Source: Corbicula japonica
Taxonomy: Eukaryota > Mollusca > Bivalvia > Venerida > Cyrenidae
DNA: 64,000 nt
Direction: 5' to 3'
NCBI GenBank assembly: GCA_038501625.1
Contig: JAZAYU010000257.1
Coordinates: 664,213 to 728,212, forward strand
In this document: positions 12,828-24,121 of the stretch, piece by piece
Position numbering within the stretch: the first letter of the stretch is position 1
Layout of the letters: each line of letters opens with the position of its first letter
Made by a program: the position numbers and the translations under genes
Notes under the pieces: model-generated
Database searches by the model: none
Told to the model about the DNA's origin: nothing
What the model saw: only the letters and a program-made list of their open reading frames with translations

Positions 12828-12911
12828 CCTACCGATATACGGAGTTATCTCAATATTCTGTCCTAAGTTACCTCCCTTTGTAACGCGCACCTGTCACTGG
12901 GTAGTTCCGGT
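12828..12911 (+). repeat. Left arm of an inverted pair around the LINE
   Basis: CCTACCGATATACGGAGTTA, TTACCTCCC and GGGTAGTTCCGGT lie here in the same order as in the inverse of 17651-17715. The left copy has about 20 extra bases after GAGTTA. The pair brackets the LINE and may be the terminal repeats of an element that hosted it. No target duplication could be read. Confidence 0.55.
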
Positions 12912-13413
12912 CTGTGATTGACATTAAAACAGACATGCAGTAGTTATCCGTGGTCCTTTCAAATACGTTTTAATAGGGTCTGGTTGGTCAGAGATCAGAA
13001 TAATGCATAAAAACGTTTGATTATTATCATTGAATGAAAAAAATAGATAGTTTTATAGTGCAGCGCATAATATTTAAATTGTCTCTTTTACCCATTTTTA
13101 TACGTTTGCGAGGTATGTGTTTAACATCCTTATGTTCGAAGCCTCCGGTAATAAAGATTTAGTTTAAACATATTTTATTTGCTATTCTGTTTTACAGGTA
13201 TATATACATACATATGAGCAATAATTAGAAAAGCAAAAAGGGTTGGGCATGAAGTTCTTTCAACATTATCGTGTGCCCTTCCCTGATTAACATAGTAAAA
13301 TAAGTTACTTTGCATGGCTGACAAGCAAATAATGGTATATTATTTCATAAGTCAAAGCAGTATATCTTAATGTTAACATAATAAAAAGAATCGGAGATAA
13401 ATTAATTTTATTT

Positions 13414-13414
13414 T

Positions 13415-13449
<35 letters not shown>

Positions 13450-13460
13450 TGGGGGGGGTG
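13414..13460 (+). repeat. GA microsatellite followed by G-run
   Basis: An interrupted GA dinucleotide run is followed by ATGGGGGGGG. Seen from the LINE strand it is a C-run then a TC-run just downstream of the LINE stop codon, so it may mark the 3' end of that element. Confidence 0.85.
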
Positions 13461-13541
13461 AGTCCGGTATGCTTCAATTCATATGTTGGCTTAAAATTTT
13501 GGCTTATTCAGGGTTACCATAATTTTCAATCTTAAAATCGA

Positions 13542-16500
13542 TTAATTGACAAATCTGTTTGTGTGTTTGATGTAATACTGTACTGCAGCAAATATCATTT
13601 CATTTTCTTCTGGTAGTAAGTTATTTTTTCCAAAAAGCAAAGTATTTGTATTTAAAGGGTGAAATAATTGTGTAGTTCTAAATAATGTTACACGTTGTTC
13701 ATGATATAGCGAACATTTAAAGAAAAAATGTTCTGCATTTTCACATACGTCACCGCAATGACATGAAGGATCGTCTCGTAAGTGGTTTCTATATAAATCA
13801 AAGTTTAGATTACTACAATTGTTTCTTAAGCGAGCATGGTAAACTGAATATAATCTTTTACCTGATAGAAAAAATGTCGGTACTTTTGGTGCTTGAAATT
13901 TTTCTTTTAGTTTTGATTTGAATATGCTTAAGGAGGACGCGTTTCGTATTTCTGTGCCTAGTTGGTTCCATTCTTTAACAGACGACGGTATAAAAGAGTT
14001 TGAGTATAGCTCGGTACGTCTTTGTAAAGATACATAGTTACTATTATTACGGAGGTTGTATGGGGTTAAATCTTGCACAAGATCGGGAAATAATACTTCC
14101 ATGTTGTTTGGTAGAAGACCGTTATATGCTTTATATACAATTATTAATTTTTGCATTATTCGACGATCAGAGAGTGATACCCAACCAACTTGGGTAATTA
14201 ATTTTTGTATCGAAACAGAACGAGTCAGACCTGTTACAATTCTTGCTGCCTCATACTGCAGTCTTTCTAAAGAATTTTTTTCATATAAAGAACAACCATC
14301 CCAGACAACAGATGCATATTCAAGTAGAGGTCTCATGTATGCTATATAAATTTGATTCAATGACTTACGTTTTATTTTAAATTTCAACGCACGCATAGAG
14401 TTTAAGACTTTCGATGCTGAAATAATGATATTATTTATATGTTCGTGCCATTTTGCATTTTCGCTTAAAGTAATGCCTAAGTGTTTATGACTGGTAACAA
14501 AATCGAGTCTGACGTTGTTAAAGTAAAGTTCAGGTCTTCGAATTGATATTAGTGAAAAAAACATAACTTCAGTTTTATTAGGATTAAATTGTACTAACCA
14601 CCTTTTTGACCATTCTTCAATTTTAATAAGATCATTATTGAGAGTTAACTCCATTAAATCAATATTTCTTGATGTAAACGCAAGTGAGCTATCATCTGCA
14701 AATAGACGTGCTATACTTGTAATATTTTCGGCTATATCATTGACGTAAATTAAAAATAAAAGCGGACCGAGTACTGAGCCTTGAGGGACACCTGCATTTA
14801 CTGATTTTATTGTAGAAGATGAGGAACCAACAAGGACTCTTTGGTTACGTTCTGATAGATAGTTAGATAACCAATTTAAAACTTTTCCATCAAAGCCATA
14901 CTGTTTAAGTTTTGTAATCAGTCCCTGGTGCCAAACACGATCAAACGCTTTAGAAATATCACAAAAAATCATGCAGGTAGGTGTCTTATTATCGATACCG
15001 AGACTTATCTGGTTATACATATCAATTAGCTGAAAAACTGCTGATCGCCCCGGTAAGAAGCCCGACTGATTACTGTATATCAAGTTATTCATAAATAAAT
15101 AATTATAGATATGTTTGTATACAACTCTTTCAAACGCTTTTCCGACACAGCTTGTGAGTGATATTGGCCTATAATTCGATGGGATATGTTTTTCACCTTT
15201 TTTAAATAGAGGTATAACATTTGCCGATTTCCAAAGATTAGGGTATACAGTCTCATTAATAGATCTGTTAAACAAAATACATAAGGGTTTACAAATGGTC
15301 TTTGATGTGCACCTTAACATTTTGTGGCTTATCTCATCAGGTCCAGTAGATTTATTAATCATCAATGAGGACAATACGTCTGAAATTTCTAGTTCGGTTA
15401 TTTTAATGTCAGTCATTTTAGTATTAGTTTTTGTTGTTATCAATGGTAACGGTACATTTGAATCATCAATAGTTGATATTCCCACAAAATAATCGTTTAA
15501 ACAACTGGCTATTTCAGTATCAGTAGTTGTGTATAGTTCTTCATTATTATTATTATTATTGTTATTATTATTACTATTATTATCACTCATAATGAGGGGT
15601 GGAATTTTTTCGCACTTACCGTTATTATTTTTGATTAACATTTTAACAATTTTCCAGTATATGCGAGGATCATTGCATGAAGTATCTTGTAGCGTAACTT
15701 CTAAATTACCAAAGAATTGTTCTTGTGCGTGCTTGATTAAGTTGTTAACTTTATTTCGTAATTTTTTGAACGCATTCCAATCTACAATTTTGTTTGACAA
15801 GATTGCTTTACGTTTTTGGCGATCACGTTTTCGAGAAAAACGACGAATTTCAGAATCATACCACGGCTTGTCATTTGGTCTTATTGTTACAAAATTAGTG
15901 GGTATAGATTCCTTAGCTATTTCTATAAATTTTGTCGTAAAAGTTTGACATGCCGAATCTATAGATCCCTGATTTAAAATTGACCAGTCTGTTGTTTGTA
16001 TGAGATTATTAAATTTATGAAAATCAGCATACTTATAATTCCACACTCTTCTTTTATAAGGTTCCTCTACGTAACGAATTATTTTAAGATATAGATAAGT
16101 TGCATAATGGTCACTTATTTCTTGATTTGTCTTAATGACGCCTGAACAAAATTGATCTATTTCGCTCGATATTGCTATAGGATCGAGAAGAGTTGCAGTA
16201 TTATGTGTGATGCGCGTAGCTTCTTTAATAACGTTGCTCATATTATTTAATATAAGAAAATCGTGAAATTTTTTATTGGGATTGTTATTAAGCTGGTCTT
16301 CATTGATATCGCCGACAAGGATAATTCTAGGAGATAATTCGAAAGCTCTTTCTAAACATAAGTTTAGTCTTTGCCAAAATTCAACGCTTGAGTTTGGGGC
16401 GCGATAAACTGTTCCGATTAAATATGTTAATTTATTATTTTTTATTTCAATCCATAATGACTCTGGTAAAAACGTCTCGAGAAGATCATTTCGTTTAGAA

Positions 16501-16631
16501 ACAAATTTAGAAGAAACGTAATTTATATAACCTCCTGAATGCGCAGTGTTGTCTTTTCTGTAAATTTTGTTATAGCCCTCAATTGTTAATATATCGTTTG
16601 GAACAGAGTAATAAAGAGTAAAAATACGCAT
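13542..16631 (-). CDS. LINE ORF2: endonuclease-reverse transcriptase
   Basis: The product copies element RNA into DNA at a nicked target during retrotransposition. The 1029-codon frame has no internal stop. Residues 1-180 match the later part of an apurinic-type endonuclease: GTVYRAPN (73-80), VGDIN (106-110) and the closing SDH (173-175). The reverse transcriptase follows, with SNYRPISL (485-492), FCDISKAFD (556-564), VPQGSVLGP (615-623) and the catalytic FADD (644-647). A cysteine/histidine cluster, CHCG..C..H..C (957-973), lies near the C-terminus. The first endonuclease motifs are missing and the initial Met is probably not the native start, so the copy looks 5'-truncated. An Asn run (about 351-363) comes from an AAT microsatellite. 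It resembles the CR1/Jockey group; the clade is inferred. Confidence 0.93.
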   Translation of the reverse strand: MRIFTLYYSVPNDILTIEGYNKIYRKDNTAHSGGYINYVSSKFVSKRNDLLETFLPESLWIEIKNNKLTYLIGTVYRAPNSSVEFWQRLNLCLERAFELSPRIILVGDINEDQLNNNPNKKFHDFLILNNMSNVIKEATRITHNTATLLDPIAISSEIDQFCSGVIKTNQEISDHYATYLYLKIIRYVEEPYKRRVWNYKYADFHKFNNLIQTTDWSILNQGSIDSACQTFTTKFIEIAKESIPTNFVTIRPNDKPWYDSEIRRFSRKRDRQKRKAILSNKIVDWNAFKKLRNKVNNLIKHAQEQFFGNLEVTLQDTSCNDPRIYWKIVKMLIKNNNGKCEKIPPLIMSDNNSNNNNNNNNNNEELYTTTDTEIASCLNDYFVGISTIDDSNVPLPLITTKTNTKMTDIKITELEISDVLSSLMINKSTGPDEISHKMLRCTSKTICKPLCILFNRSINETVYPNLWKSANVIPLFKKGEKHIPSNYRPISLTSCVGKAFERVVYKHIYNYLFMNNLIYSNQSGFLPGRSAVFQLIDMYNQISLGIDNKTPTCMIFCDISKAFDRVWHQGLITKLKQYGFDGKVLNWLSNYLSERNQRVLVGSSSSTIKSVNAGVPQGSVLGPLLFLIYVNDIAENITSIARLFADDSSLAFTSRNIDLMELTLNNDLIKIEEWSKRWLVQFNPNKTEVMFFSLISIRRPELYFNNVRLDFVTSHKHLGITLSENAKWHEHINNIIISASKVLNSMRALKFKIKRKSLNQIYIAYMRPLLEYASVVWDGCSLYEKNSLERLQYEAARIVTGLTRSVSIQKLITQVGWVSLSDRRIMQKLIIVYKAYNGLLPNNMEVLFPDLVQDLTPYNLRNNSNYVSLQRRTELYSNSFIPSSVKEWNQLGTEIRNASSLSIFKSKLKEKFQAPKVPTFFLSGKRLYSVYHARLRNNCSNLNFDLYRNHLRDDPSCHCGDVCENAEHFFFKCSLYHEQRVTLFRTTQLFHPLNTNTLLFGKNNLLPEENEMIFAAVQYYIKHTNRFVN

Positions 16632-17650
16632 TTCTTATGCTCAAAAATGGCAGATTTGAGGGAAAGAAAAGTAAGAAACCGTTAACGAAAAAATAGGTAG
16701 ACTAGTACAATTGATAACACATGATGTATTATACAGTTTTACTTCCGCCAATGAAAGTCCCGTTCACTTTTATACATTTTCTTTCATGTCCATGAAACAT
16801 TTTTGGCCAGGAATTTAATAGTCTAAGATTATTTTAATAACTGAAATTTTTCCTACAAATTAAATTCACACCATTCGGTTCATAGATTTGTGCCATGTTC
16901 GTATTAACGTATTTTTCAATAAACTGCTATTTATTCTCCAAAAGTTTCTTTCTTATTCTTATACAATTTAGAATATATTCAAACATGGTTTCGTAATATT
17001 TTAACGTTTTTTCTCTTTATTTCAATTTTTTTTATTTCATTTCGTTTTACAATCAATTTTAATTAATTTAATAAAGTTTATATATGTTTGGGTAAAACTT
17101 TCCCGAATGCTATTTTATTAAATTCAGATCGGAGCGCTTTAAGTTGCAAAAATCAAATAATGAATGGCTCGGGTCTCAAACAACAGTGTGACAATTAATT
17201 AGAATATTTAATCTCAAGCCACTTTCCTAAAACAACACTTTTACCCCCAACAAGCAACGTTTTCGACCTTTATCACACCTCCAGCTGGTAAAACCCAGTC
17301 TTGCTAATTAGATTACGTAACATGATCATAAAACACCAGGCCCTTTTCTTAATAAGCATTGTTTGCATGACTTAACGGTGATTGGCTGAATACTTAAGTG
17401 AACGTTTTAAAAAGCTAAAATTTCGATGCCAGCCAATAAAAAAAATTTCATAAAGGATACGTGCAGTTACATAAATAGGTAAAGATGCATTTAGTTATTA
17501 ACTTAAAAAAATCACTTAACAAAGATGATGGTTATTCCTTATATGCCTGTTTCACTTTTTTTATAATCTGACAATGCATTTTAACTTCCAAAGCAAATTG
17601 AAACTTTTTATCTACACTTTTAACGCTACGCTTTATATTAGCGCTTCTAA
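16632..17650. other. Non-coding stretch upstream of the LINE frame
   Basis: No open frame of note and no ORF1-like gag sequence were seen. The sequence is AT-rich. If the LINE was full length, its ORF1 and 5' end should lie here on the minus strand, and they do not. Confidence 0.4.
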
Positions 17651-17715
17651 ACCGGAACTACCCAATCAGCAAGGGAAGCCACTCTCAATGGGAGGTAACT
17701 CTGGATATCGGTAGG
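17651..17715 (-). repeat. Right arm of the inverted pair around the LINE
   Basis: ACCGGAACTACCC, GGGAGGTAACTC and GGATATCGGTAGG are the inverse of 12828-12911 in matching order. Confidence 0.55.
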
Positions 17716-17890
17716 CCCCCATTAAACAAAATTCATGATTTTAAAAGTAATTATTAACTCGTCTCCCAAAAGTATTTTACTTTAATTGCAACTAAATGTT
17801 TATAATGCAACGCTAGCCGAAGAGTGGTGCTATCGCTTTTTAATAAGACATTCCAACCAATACATAATACTTGGTTGGGTCAGCAGTGAT

Positions 17891-18739
17891 GGAACCAACT
17901 TAAAATAAGAAAGTCACATCAACAGTATTTATATTGTTTTATTTAAAAATGAAATAAATGAATGGCAAACATGCAGTTGTTGTCAGGAAAGCCACTTAAT
18001 CGATTTAAAGGTGATTAATTATGAGCCTACAGTCTGAATCATATGCATGTGATAGAAACATACGCAAAACTGGCCAGTGACAACTGAAAAAAACTTAGTC
18101 CAGAGGAACGAATCAGAACAATACATGATTTAAGCCAGACTCTGATATTGAGGAGTCTCCCACCCAAATGTTACATTTTATTTCTTTAATTGATCATGTG
18201 TCCTTTATGTGTTTATGGTGGTTATATTAGTCAAGAAAATACGATGGAGATATAATATGTTTAGTTGGGAAAAAGTTAAATGCACTTTATGATTAATTTT
18301 TCAGCACTGCACTTTACCATAATGAAAATTCGATCATTTTGTTTCGAAATAGTGTTTTGTTTGACAAAAAAAAATTGTATTGGAACATGAAATTTAAAAT
18401 GGAATTAAATTTTTTGTGATATTACAGAAAGAACAATCTTTCTTGGTGAAAAACATACAAAATAACGAAATTCCTTGCACTTTACACTGAATATTCTTGC
18501 TCACTTTTCGCCGATTCAATTTCCTTGTCGAAGGTAACTTGCGTTCCAAGAAGAGTTTATACAACATCTAGGTACCTAAAGATTCGGAGAAATGTGTAGT
18601 ATAGAAATGTGAGCTATATCTCAATTTTAAGAGTTATTTATGAAATGAGCAAAAGTAAAAAACTTACAAATTTACATCAAAATTGGCCGACTTTTGTTTA
18701 CAAAATGCAAAGTAAGGTGCAGTTTGATTACCCACCCTG
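17891..18739 (-). repeat. Right inverted arm of the 10.4-kb element
   Basis: This arm is the inverse of 8348-9314. It runs from GGAACCAACT at the inner end to GATTACCCACCCTG at the outer end and is followed directly by TCAAT. Confidence 0.8.
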
Positions 18740-18744
18740 TCAAT

Positions 18745-19735
18745 TACGTCATTAAATATTTATGTAAAAGAACGTTACTCGAAAATATTAGTAGACCATT
18801 AAGAAACTTTTGGCACGAAACAATGCGAGAAAAGTGGAATTTTCTCATTGAAATGCCCTCGAACACGTTATAGATAAAATAGGGAAGTGTGTTTGCTCAA
18901 CGTGCCTGGCAGACCATGGCAAAGCTACAGGAAGTTATTTCAGTGCAATGGAATGACAAACTGCATCATTTCTTAAAAAAAATAAATAAAATGTTAATGA
19001 AACTAAGATGAGAAAATGATTACAAATGATAGCGGATAAATGATTATTGACTTGAGAATTGTTTTTAGGGTACAAGTAAGCTAAACTGTTATTATAACTT
19101 AATTGCGTTTAGCAGATTTAATTTTGTTGTTGTGCGTTAAAAGAATATTGATACTTCTTCATTGTAATTTACACTTTTATAAAAGATTCAATCAAATAGT
19201 TTGAAAAATTTAAACCTTTTTATCCATTCTCAATTCTCGATATATAAAATAAGCTAAAGTAACAAGTGCAAAAGTTTATCAATACATTGTACATTGTATA
19301 TCCAACTACAATATTTTGTTGGGATAATACTGAACTGAATAGCCAAACGGGTATATGTCTACTTTCGCTTTTAAGGTAAAAATGTTTGCTGTATTATTTT
19401 GATTTGAATGGACGCAAATGCTTTTACATATAAAATTCGTTTGTGATTATCTTTTGAGATGTCTGCTTTTTTCAATATATGCAATATATTATTCAGTACA
19501 GTGTTTGTATATCATATCATTACATATACCTCATACTGCTGAATACTCCATACTCACAGCCTGTAGTTTACTTCATCGAAGCACATATAAAATACCTTAA
19601 CATATCCACAAATACAGGAATCGTATATTTCTTTAATCATGGAGGAAATATATTGGTTGTACCTTATTTCTGTTGGTGGCGTCGTACAGTTTACTTCACG
19701 AAATGAATGACTCGCTGTAGTGGACAATACAAATA
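18745..19735. other. Unassigned AT-rich spacer
   Basis: No gene or recognised repeat is visible. The short open frames at 19418-19706 have no signal worth reporting. Confidence 0.4.
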
Positions 19736-19737
19736 CC

Positions 19738-19739
<2 letters not shown>

Positions 19740-19793
<54 letters not shown>

Positions 19794-20025
19794 TTATATA
19801 TAAGGTCTTTGGATAAAACGTACGCACGCACATACGCAGGCAGACAGACAGAAACATACACACAGTCAGACACACTGACAGACAGACAGACACACAGACA
19901 GACAGGCACACAGACAGACAGACAGACACTCCGAAAGACAGACAGACACACACACACACACGCACGCACGCACGCTAGCACGCACACATGCACGCACGCA
20001 CGCACCCACGTACACACAGAGTTTA
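19740..20025 (+). repeat. Compound microsatellite: (AAT)n then CAGA/CACA/CACG
   Basis: About 18 AAT/ATA trinucleotides (19740-19794) are followed after a short gap by CAGA, CACA and GCAC tetranucleotide runs to about 20020. Open frames on both strands (poly-Asn, poly-Tyr, Cys/Val-rich) are products of the repeats. Confidence 0.95.
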
Positions 20026-20129
20026 TTTCTTTCAAATAATACAACACATTTGAAGTAAGTCAAAATGACTTATGATCAAACAATATCAAGCTGATTTATC
20101 AATGGCACAAACAACGCTACTGTGATATT

Positions 20130-20400
20130 GTAATAGATGAAAATGGAACTTTAAAAGCCATCAAGCACGACCAATATGAAAATATTGCAGGCTCGGTTTG
20201 ATTGAGCCTGTTTATGGACAGTAATGGAAATCCATATAACTGCCCACGCCGCCTAGCCCCGGGTTGAGCGCAACTCAATATTTACACTAATAAACAATAC
20301 AATTTTGATCCATCCCAAACGATGGTATGCATATGGCGGTGAACATGGAACCTTCAATGCGGTATTTTCAAATTAATACCATTCCATGTTTAGAGGACAT
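20130..20400 (+). repeat. Dispersed repeat 'CCCCGGGTTGAGCG', copy 3
   Basis: It has the same order of blocks as 10226-10480, including the GGCTCGGTTTGATTGAGCC palindrome, CCTAGCCCCGGGTTGAGCGC and ATGGCGGTGAACATGGAACC. It lies outside the 10.4-kb element, so the repeat moves independently of it. Confidence 0.75.
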
Positions 20401-20720
20401 TCAAACAAAAATTGATATTCATCCTCCAGTTTTGAGCATGTACATCCGCGCAACCATGCATGAACCCTCGTGCACACACGCTCGCACACACTCAGTCACA
20501 CACAGACACACATCACATTATGTCATAGCCCGCGACGACTACCAAACACACGTGAACAGTGAACATTTATGTTTGACATTATTCATGAGAATGTATGTAT
20601 ACATTACACGACACTTAAAATGACCCCGCGGCGATTTCAATTATGCTGCAAGTGATTTATCTAACATTCACATAATTTTTTTAACATTTCGTCAAAACTT
20701 TTCCGATATGTGTCCCGTAC

Positions 20721-23575
20721 AGATGTGTGAAGTTAGCGGCCTGGCGGCGTGAAGTTAGCAGCCTGGCGGCGTGAAGTTAGCGGCCTGGCGGCGTGAAGTT
20801 AGCGGCCTGGCGGCCTATCGGCCTGGCGGCGTGAAGTTAGCGGCCTAGCGGCGTGAAGATGGCTGAATTTATCGCAATTAACGTTGATCTTAAAAACTGA
20901 TTGAAATCTATTTTTACAGATATAATGTAAATTGCAGGGGTGTATTAGAAAGTTATAGACATGATTTAGCTTTTATTTTTTAAATCAAAGTTCTAGCTTA
21001 TCTGCAGAGACGACTCGGAATCTATTCGTACATTCACTTCCATGTACTCTTTGTAAATTACATTTCAGTTGATGATAAAGAACTAAGTTTGATTGTTTAA
21101 CTTTTCGAAGCCTGGCGGCCTAAACTTAATATTTATCATAATTTATGTTTATATTTAAAACGGCTTGAAATCGATTTTTACAGCATGCAATGTACATTTC
21201 AGGGATGATTAAGTAAAATATCAACAAAAACTAGCTTTGAATTTTTTTTAAGTTTTCGAAGCCTGGCGGCCTAGCGGCCTAAACTTAATATTTATCATAA
21301 TTTATGTTTATCTTTAAAAAGGCTTGAAATGGATTTTTACAGCATGCAATGTACATTTCAGGGATGATTAAGTAAAAGATCAACAAAAACTAGCTTTGAT
21401 TTTTTTTTTAAGTTTTCGAAGCCTGGCGGCCTAGCGGCCTGGCGGCCTGGCGGCCTAAACTTAATATTTATCATAATTTATGTTTATGTTTGAAACGGCT
21501 TGAAATCGATTTTTACAGCATGCAATGTACATTTCAGGGATGATTAAGTAAAATATCAACAAAAACTAGCTTTGATTTTTTTTAAGTTTTCGAAGCCTGG
21601 CGGCTTAGTGGCCTGGCGGCCTTGCGGCCTAGCGGCCTGGCGGCCTAAACTTAATATTTATCATAATTTATGTTTATGTTTGAAACGGCTTGAAATCGAT
21701 TTTTACAGCATGCAATGTACATTTCAGGGATGATTAAGTAAAATATCCACAAAAACAAGCTTTGAATTTTTTTTAAGTTTTCGAAGCCTGGCGACCTAGC
21801 GGCCTAAACTTAATATTTGTCATAATTTATGTTAATCTGTAAAACGGCTTGAAATCGATTTTTACAGCATGCAATGTGCATTTCAGGGATGATTAAGTAA
21901 AAATATCAACGAAAACGAGCTTTGATTTTTTTTAAGTTTTCGAAGCCTGGCGGCCTAGCGGCCTTAACTTAATATTTATCATAATTTATGTTATCTTTAA
22001 AACGGCTTGAAATCGATTTTTACAGCATGCAATGTACATTTCAGGGATGATTAAGTAAAATATCAACAAAAACTAGCTTTGATTTTTTTTTAAGTTTTCG
22101 AAGCCTGGCGGCCTAGCGGCCTAAACTTAATATTTATCATAATTTATGTTTATCTTTAAAAAGGCTTGAAATGGATTTTTACAGCATGCAATGTACATTT
22201 CAGGGATGATTAAGTAAAAGATCAACAAAAACTAGCTTTGATTTTTTTTTTAAGTTTTCGAAGCCTGGCGGCCTAGCGGCCTGGCGGCCTGGCGGCCTAA
22301 ACTTAATATTTATCATAATTTATGTTTATGTTTGAAACGGCTTGAAATCGATTTTTACAGCATGCAATGTACATTTCAGGGATGATTAAGTAAAATATCA
22401 ACAAAAACTAGCTTTGATTTTTTTTAAGTTTTCGAAGCCTGGCGGCTTAGTGGCCTGGCGGCCTTGCGGCCTAGCGGCCTGGCGGCCTAAACTTAATATT
22501 TATCATAATTTATGTTTATGTTTGAAACGGCTTGAAATCGATTTTTACAGCATGCAATGTACATTTCAGGGATGATTAAGTAAAATATCCACAAAAACAA
22601 GCTTTGAATTTTTTTTAAGTTTTCGAAGCCTGGCGACCTAGCGGCCTGGCGGCCTAGCGGCCTAAACTTAATATTTGTCATAATTTATGTTAATCTGTAA
22701 AACGGCTTGAAATCGATTTTTACAGCATGCAATGTGCATTTCAGGGATGATTAAGTAAAAATATCAACGAAAACGAGCTTTGATTTTTTTTAAGTTTTCG
22801 AAGCCTGGCGGCCTAGCGGCCTTAACTTAATATTTATCATAATTTATGTTATCTTTAAAACGGCTTGAAATCGATTTTTACAGCATGCAATGTACATTTC
22901 AGGGATGATTAAGTAAAATATCAACAAAAACTAGCTTTGATTTTTTTTTAAGTTTTCGAAGCCTGGCGGCCTAGCGGCCTAGCGGCCTGGCGGCCTAAAC
23001 TTAATATTTATCATAATTTATGTTTATGTTTGAAACGGCTTGAAATCGATTTTTACAGCATGCAATGTGCATTTCAGGGATGATTAAGTAAAATATCAAC
23101 AAAAACAAGCTTTGAATTTTTTTTAAGTTTTCGAAGCCTGGCGGCCTAGCGGCCTAAACTTAATATTTATCATAATTTATGTTTATCTTTACACCGGCTT
23201 GAAATCGATTTTTACAGCATGCAATGTACATTTCAGGGATGATTAAGTAAAATATCAACAAAAACTAGCTTTGATTTTTTTTAAGTTTTCGAAGCCTGGC
23301 GGCCTAGCGGCCTAAACTTAATATTTATCATTATTTATGTTTATCTTAAAAACAACTTTAATCGATTTTTACAGCATGCCATTTACATTTCAGTGATGAT
23401 TTAGTAAAATATCAACATTACTAGCTTTGATTTGGCCTAAACTTAATATTTATCACAACTGCATTCTAACTTATGCTTATATTAAAAACGGCTTGAAATC
23501 TATTTGTACAGCATATTATGTATATTACAGGGGTGTATACGAAAAATATTAACACGAACTAGCTTTAATTTTTTA
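20721..23575 (+). repeat. Left arm: tandem array of about 165-bp units
   Basis: About 15 units contain ACTTAATATTTATCATAATT, CGGCTTGAAATCGATTTTTAC, GCATGCAATGTACATTTCAGG and AAGTTTTCGAAGCC. They are separated by one to six GC-rich 9-mers of the type GGCCTGGCG/GGCCTAGCG. The first unit is older and contains CTCTTTGTAAATTACATTTC. The block 21262-22101 is repeated at 22102-22960, giving a higher-order period of about 840 bp. One 18-bp 9-mer pair is extra in the second block (near 22640). Confidence 0.93.
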
Positions 23576-23588
23576 AGAACTAAGTAAA

Positions 23589-24020
23589 TTGTCAAAATCT
23601 TTTAGAAATTATGGAGTCTTGACATTATATGAGCGTGTCGATCAAAAATACAGTGAATGTTTCAAACTTTATTTACTTCCAACACAGAATACAATCTGTT
23701 CTGTTACTGTCACTCGAAGCTCGGAGAAAAATATAACGGTATTCAACGTTGGCCACTGTAAAAAAAGTCGCGCATGTTTTCCGCAGTCACGCAAATTTTG
23801 TGGACACATACGCAGCAGATCATTTCTTAACGAGGAAATGAATGTTTGTAGGGATTTTTCATCATGTAAACTGACTTTTAAACGTAATAGGCATATATAT
23901 TTAATGCAGGTATTTTTTTTACATTTCACTATAAATCATCATAATCATTTTTGTGTAAAAATGTCTGTAAAAACCTCTATATTTAGGAAGAGTGAAACTC
24001 AAAATATTTTTTGTTCATAA
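23589..24020 (+). CDS. Hypothetical cysteine-containing protein in foldback cargo
   Basis: A 143-codon frame lies just inside the left arm. It contains about ten cysteines, including C..GHCKKSRACFP, KFCGHIRS and MNVCRDFSSCKL, spaced somewhat like an extracellular disulfide domain. There is no signal peptide at the apparent start, and no family was recognised. The ATG may not be real: the frame could be an exon piece captured with host DNA. A CT microsatellite follows at 24089. Chance is possible, because this length is not exceptional in AT-rich DNA. Confidence 0.22.
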   Translation: MSKSFRNYGVLTLYERVDQKYSECFKLYLLPTQNTICSVTVTRSSEKNITVFNVGHCKKSRACFPQSRKFCGHIRSRSFLNEEMNVCRDFSSCKLTFKRNRHIYLMQVFFLHFTINHHNHFCVKMSVKTSIFRKSETQNIFCS

Positions 24021-24086
24021 ACATCGTTATTAATTTAACATAAATTAGTATGTTTACCTAAACCATTTTGTAATAAAGATTGAGCG

Positions 24087-24088
<2 letters not shown>

Positions 24089-24118
<30 letters not shown>
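24089..24118 (+). repeat. CT microsatellite
   Basis: A perfect CT dinucleotide run is preceded by GAGCGCTCCT. Confidence 0.95.

Positions 24119-24121
<3 letters not shown>

Larger units (their letters stand above)
8348..18739. mobile_element. 10.4-kb long-inverted-repeat element with CAGGG ends
   Basis: The left end reads CAGGGTGGGTAATCAAACTG and the right end is its exact inverse. Extended inverted arms follow (8348-9314 and 17891-18739). TCAAT occurs immediately outside both ends (8343-8347 and 18740-18744), consistent with a 5-bp target duplication. CAGGG termini and a short duplication are seen in hAT-type DNA transposons, including a 5-bp-duplication branch, so that class is the best guess. 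No transposase was found, so the element is non-autonomous or has been gutted. Its interior holds a hairpin repeat, copies of a dispersed repeat, a pearl-like element and a LINE, which suggests repeated later insertions. Confidence 0.7.

Noticed and set aside
15529..15948. 139-codon plus-strand frame inside the LINE
   Set aside because: It is antisense to the reverse-transcriptase frame and begins with poly-Leu/Ser from the AAT microsatellite.
19691..20063. Overlapping open frames rich in Asn, Tyr, Cys/Val or Thr/His
   Set aside because: They are translations of AAT and CAGA/CACA microsatellites in several frames and have no other protein feature.
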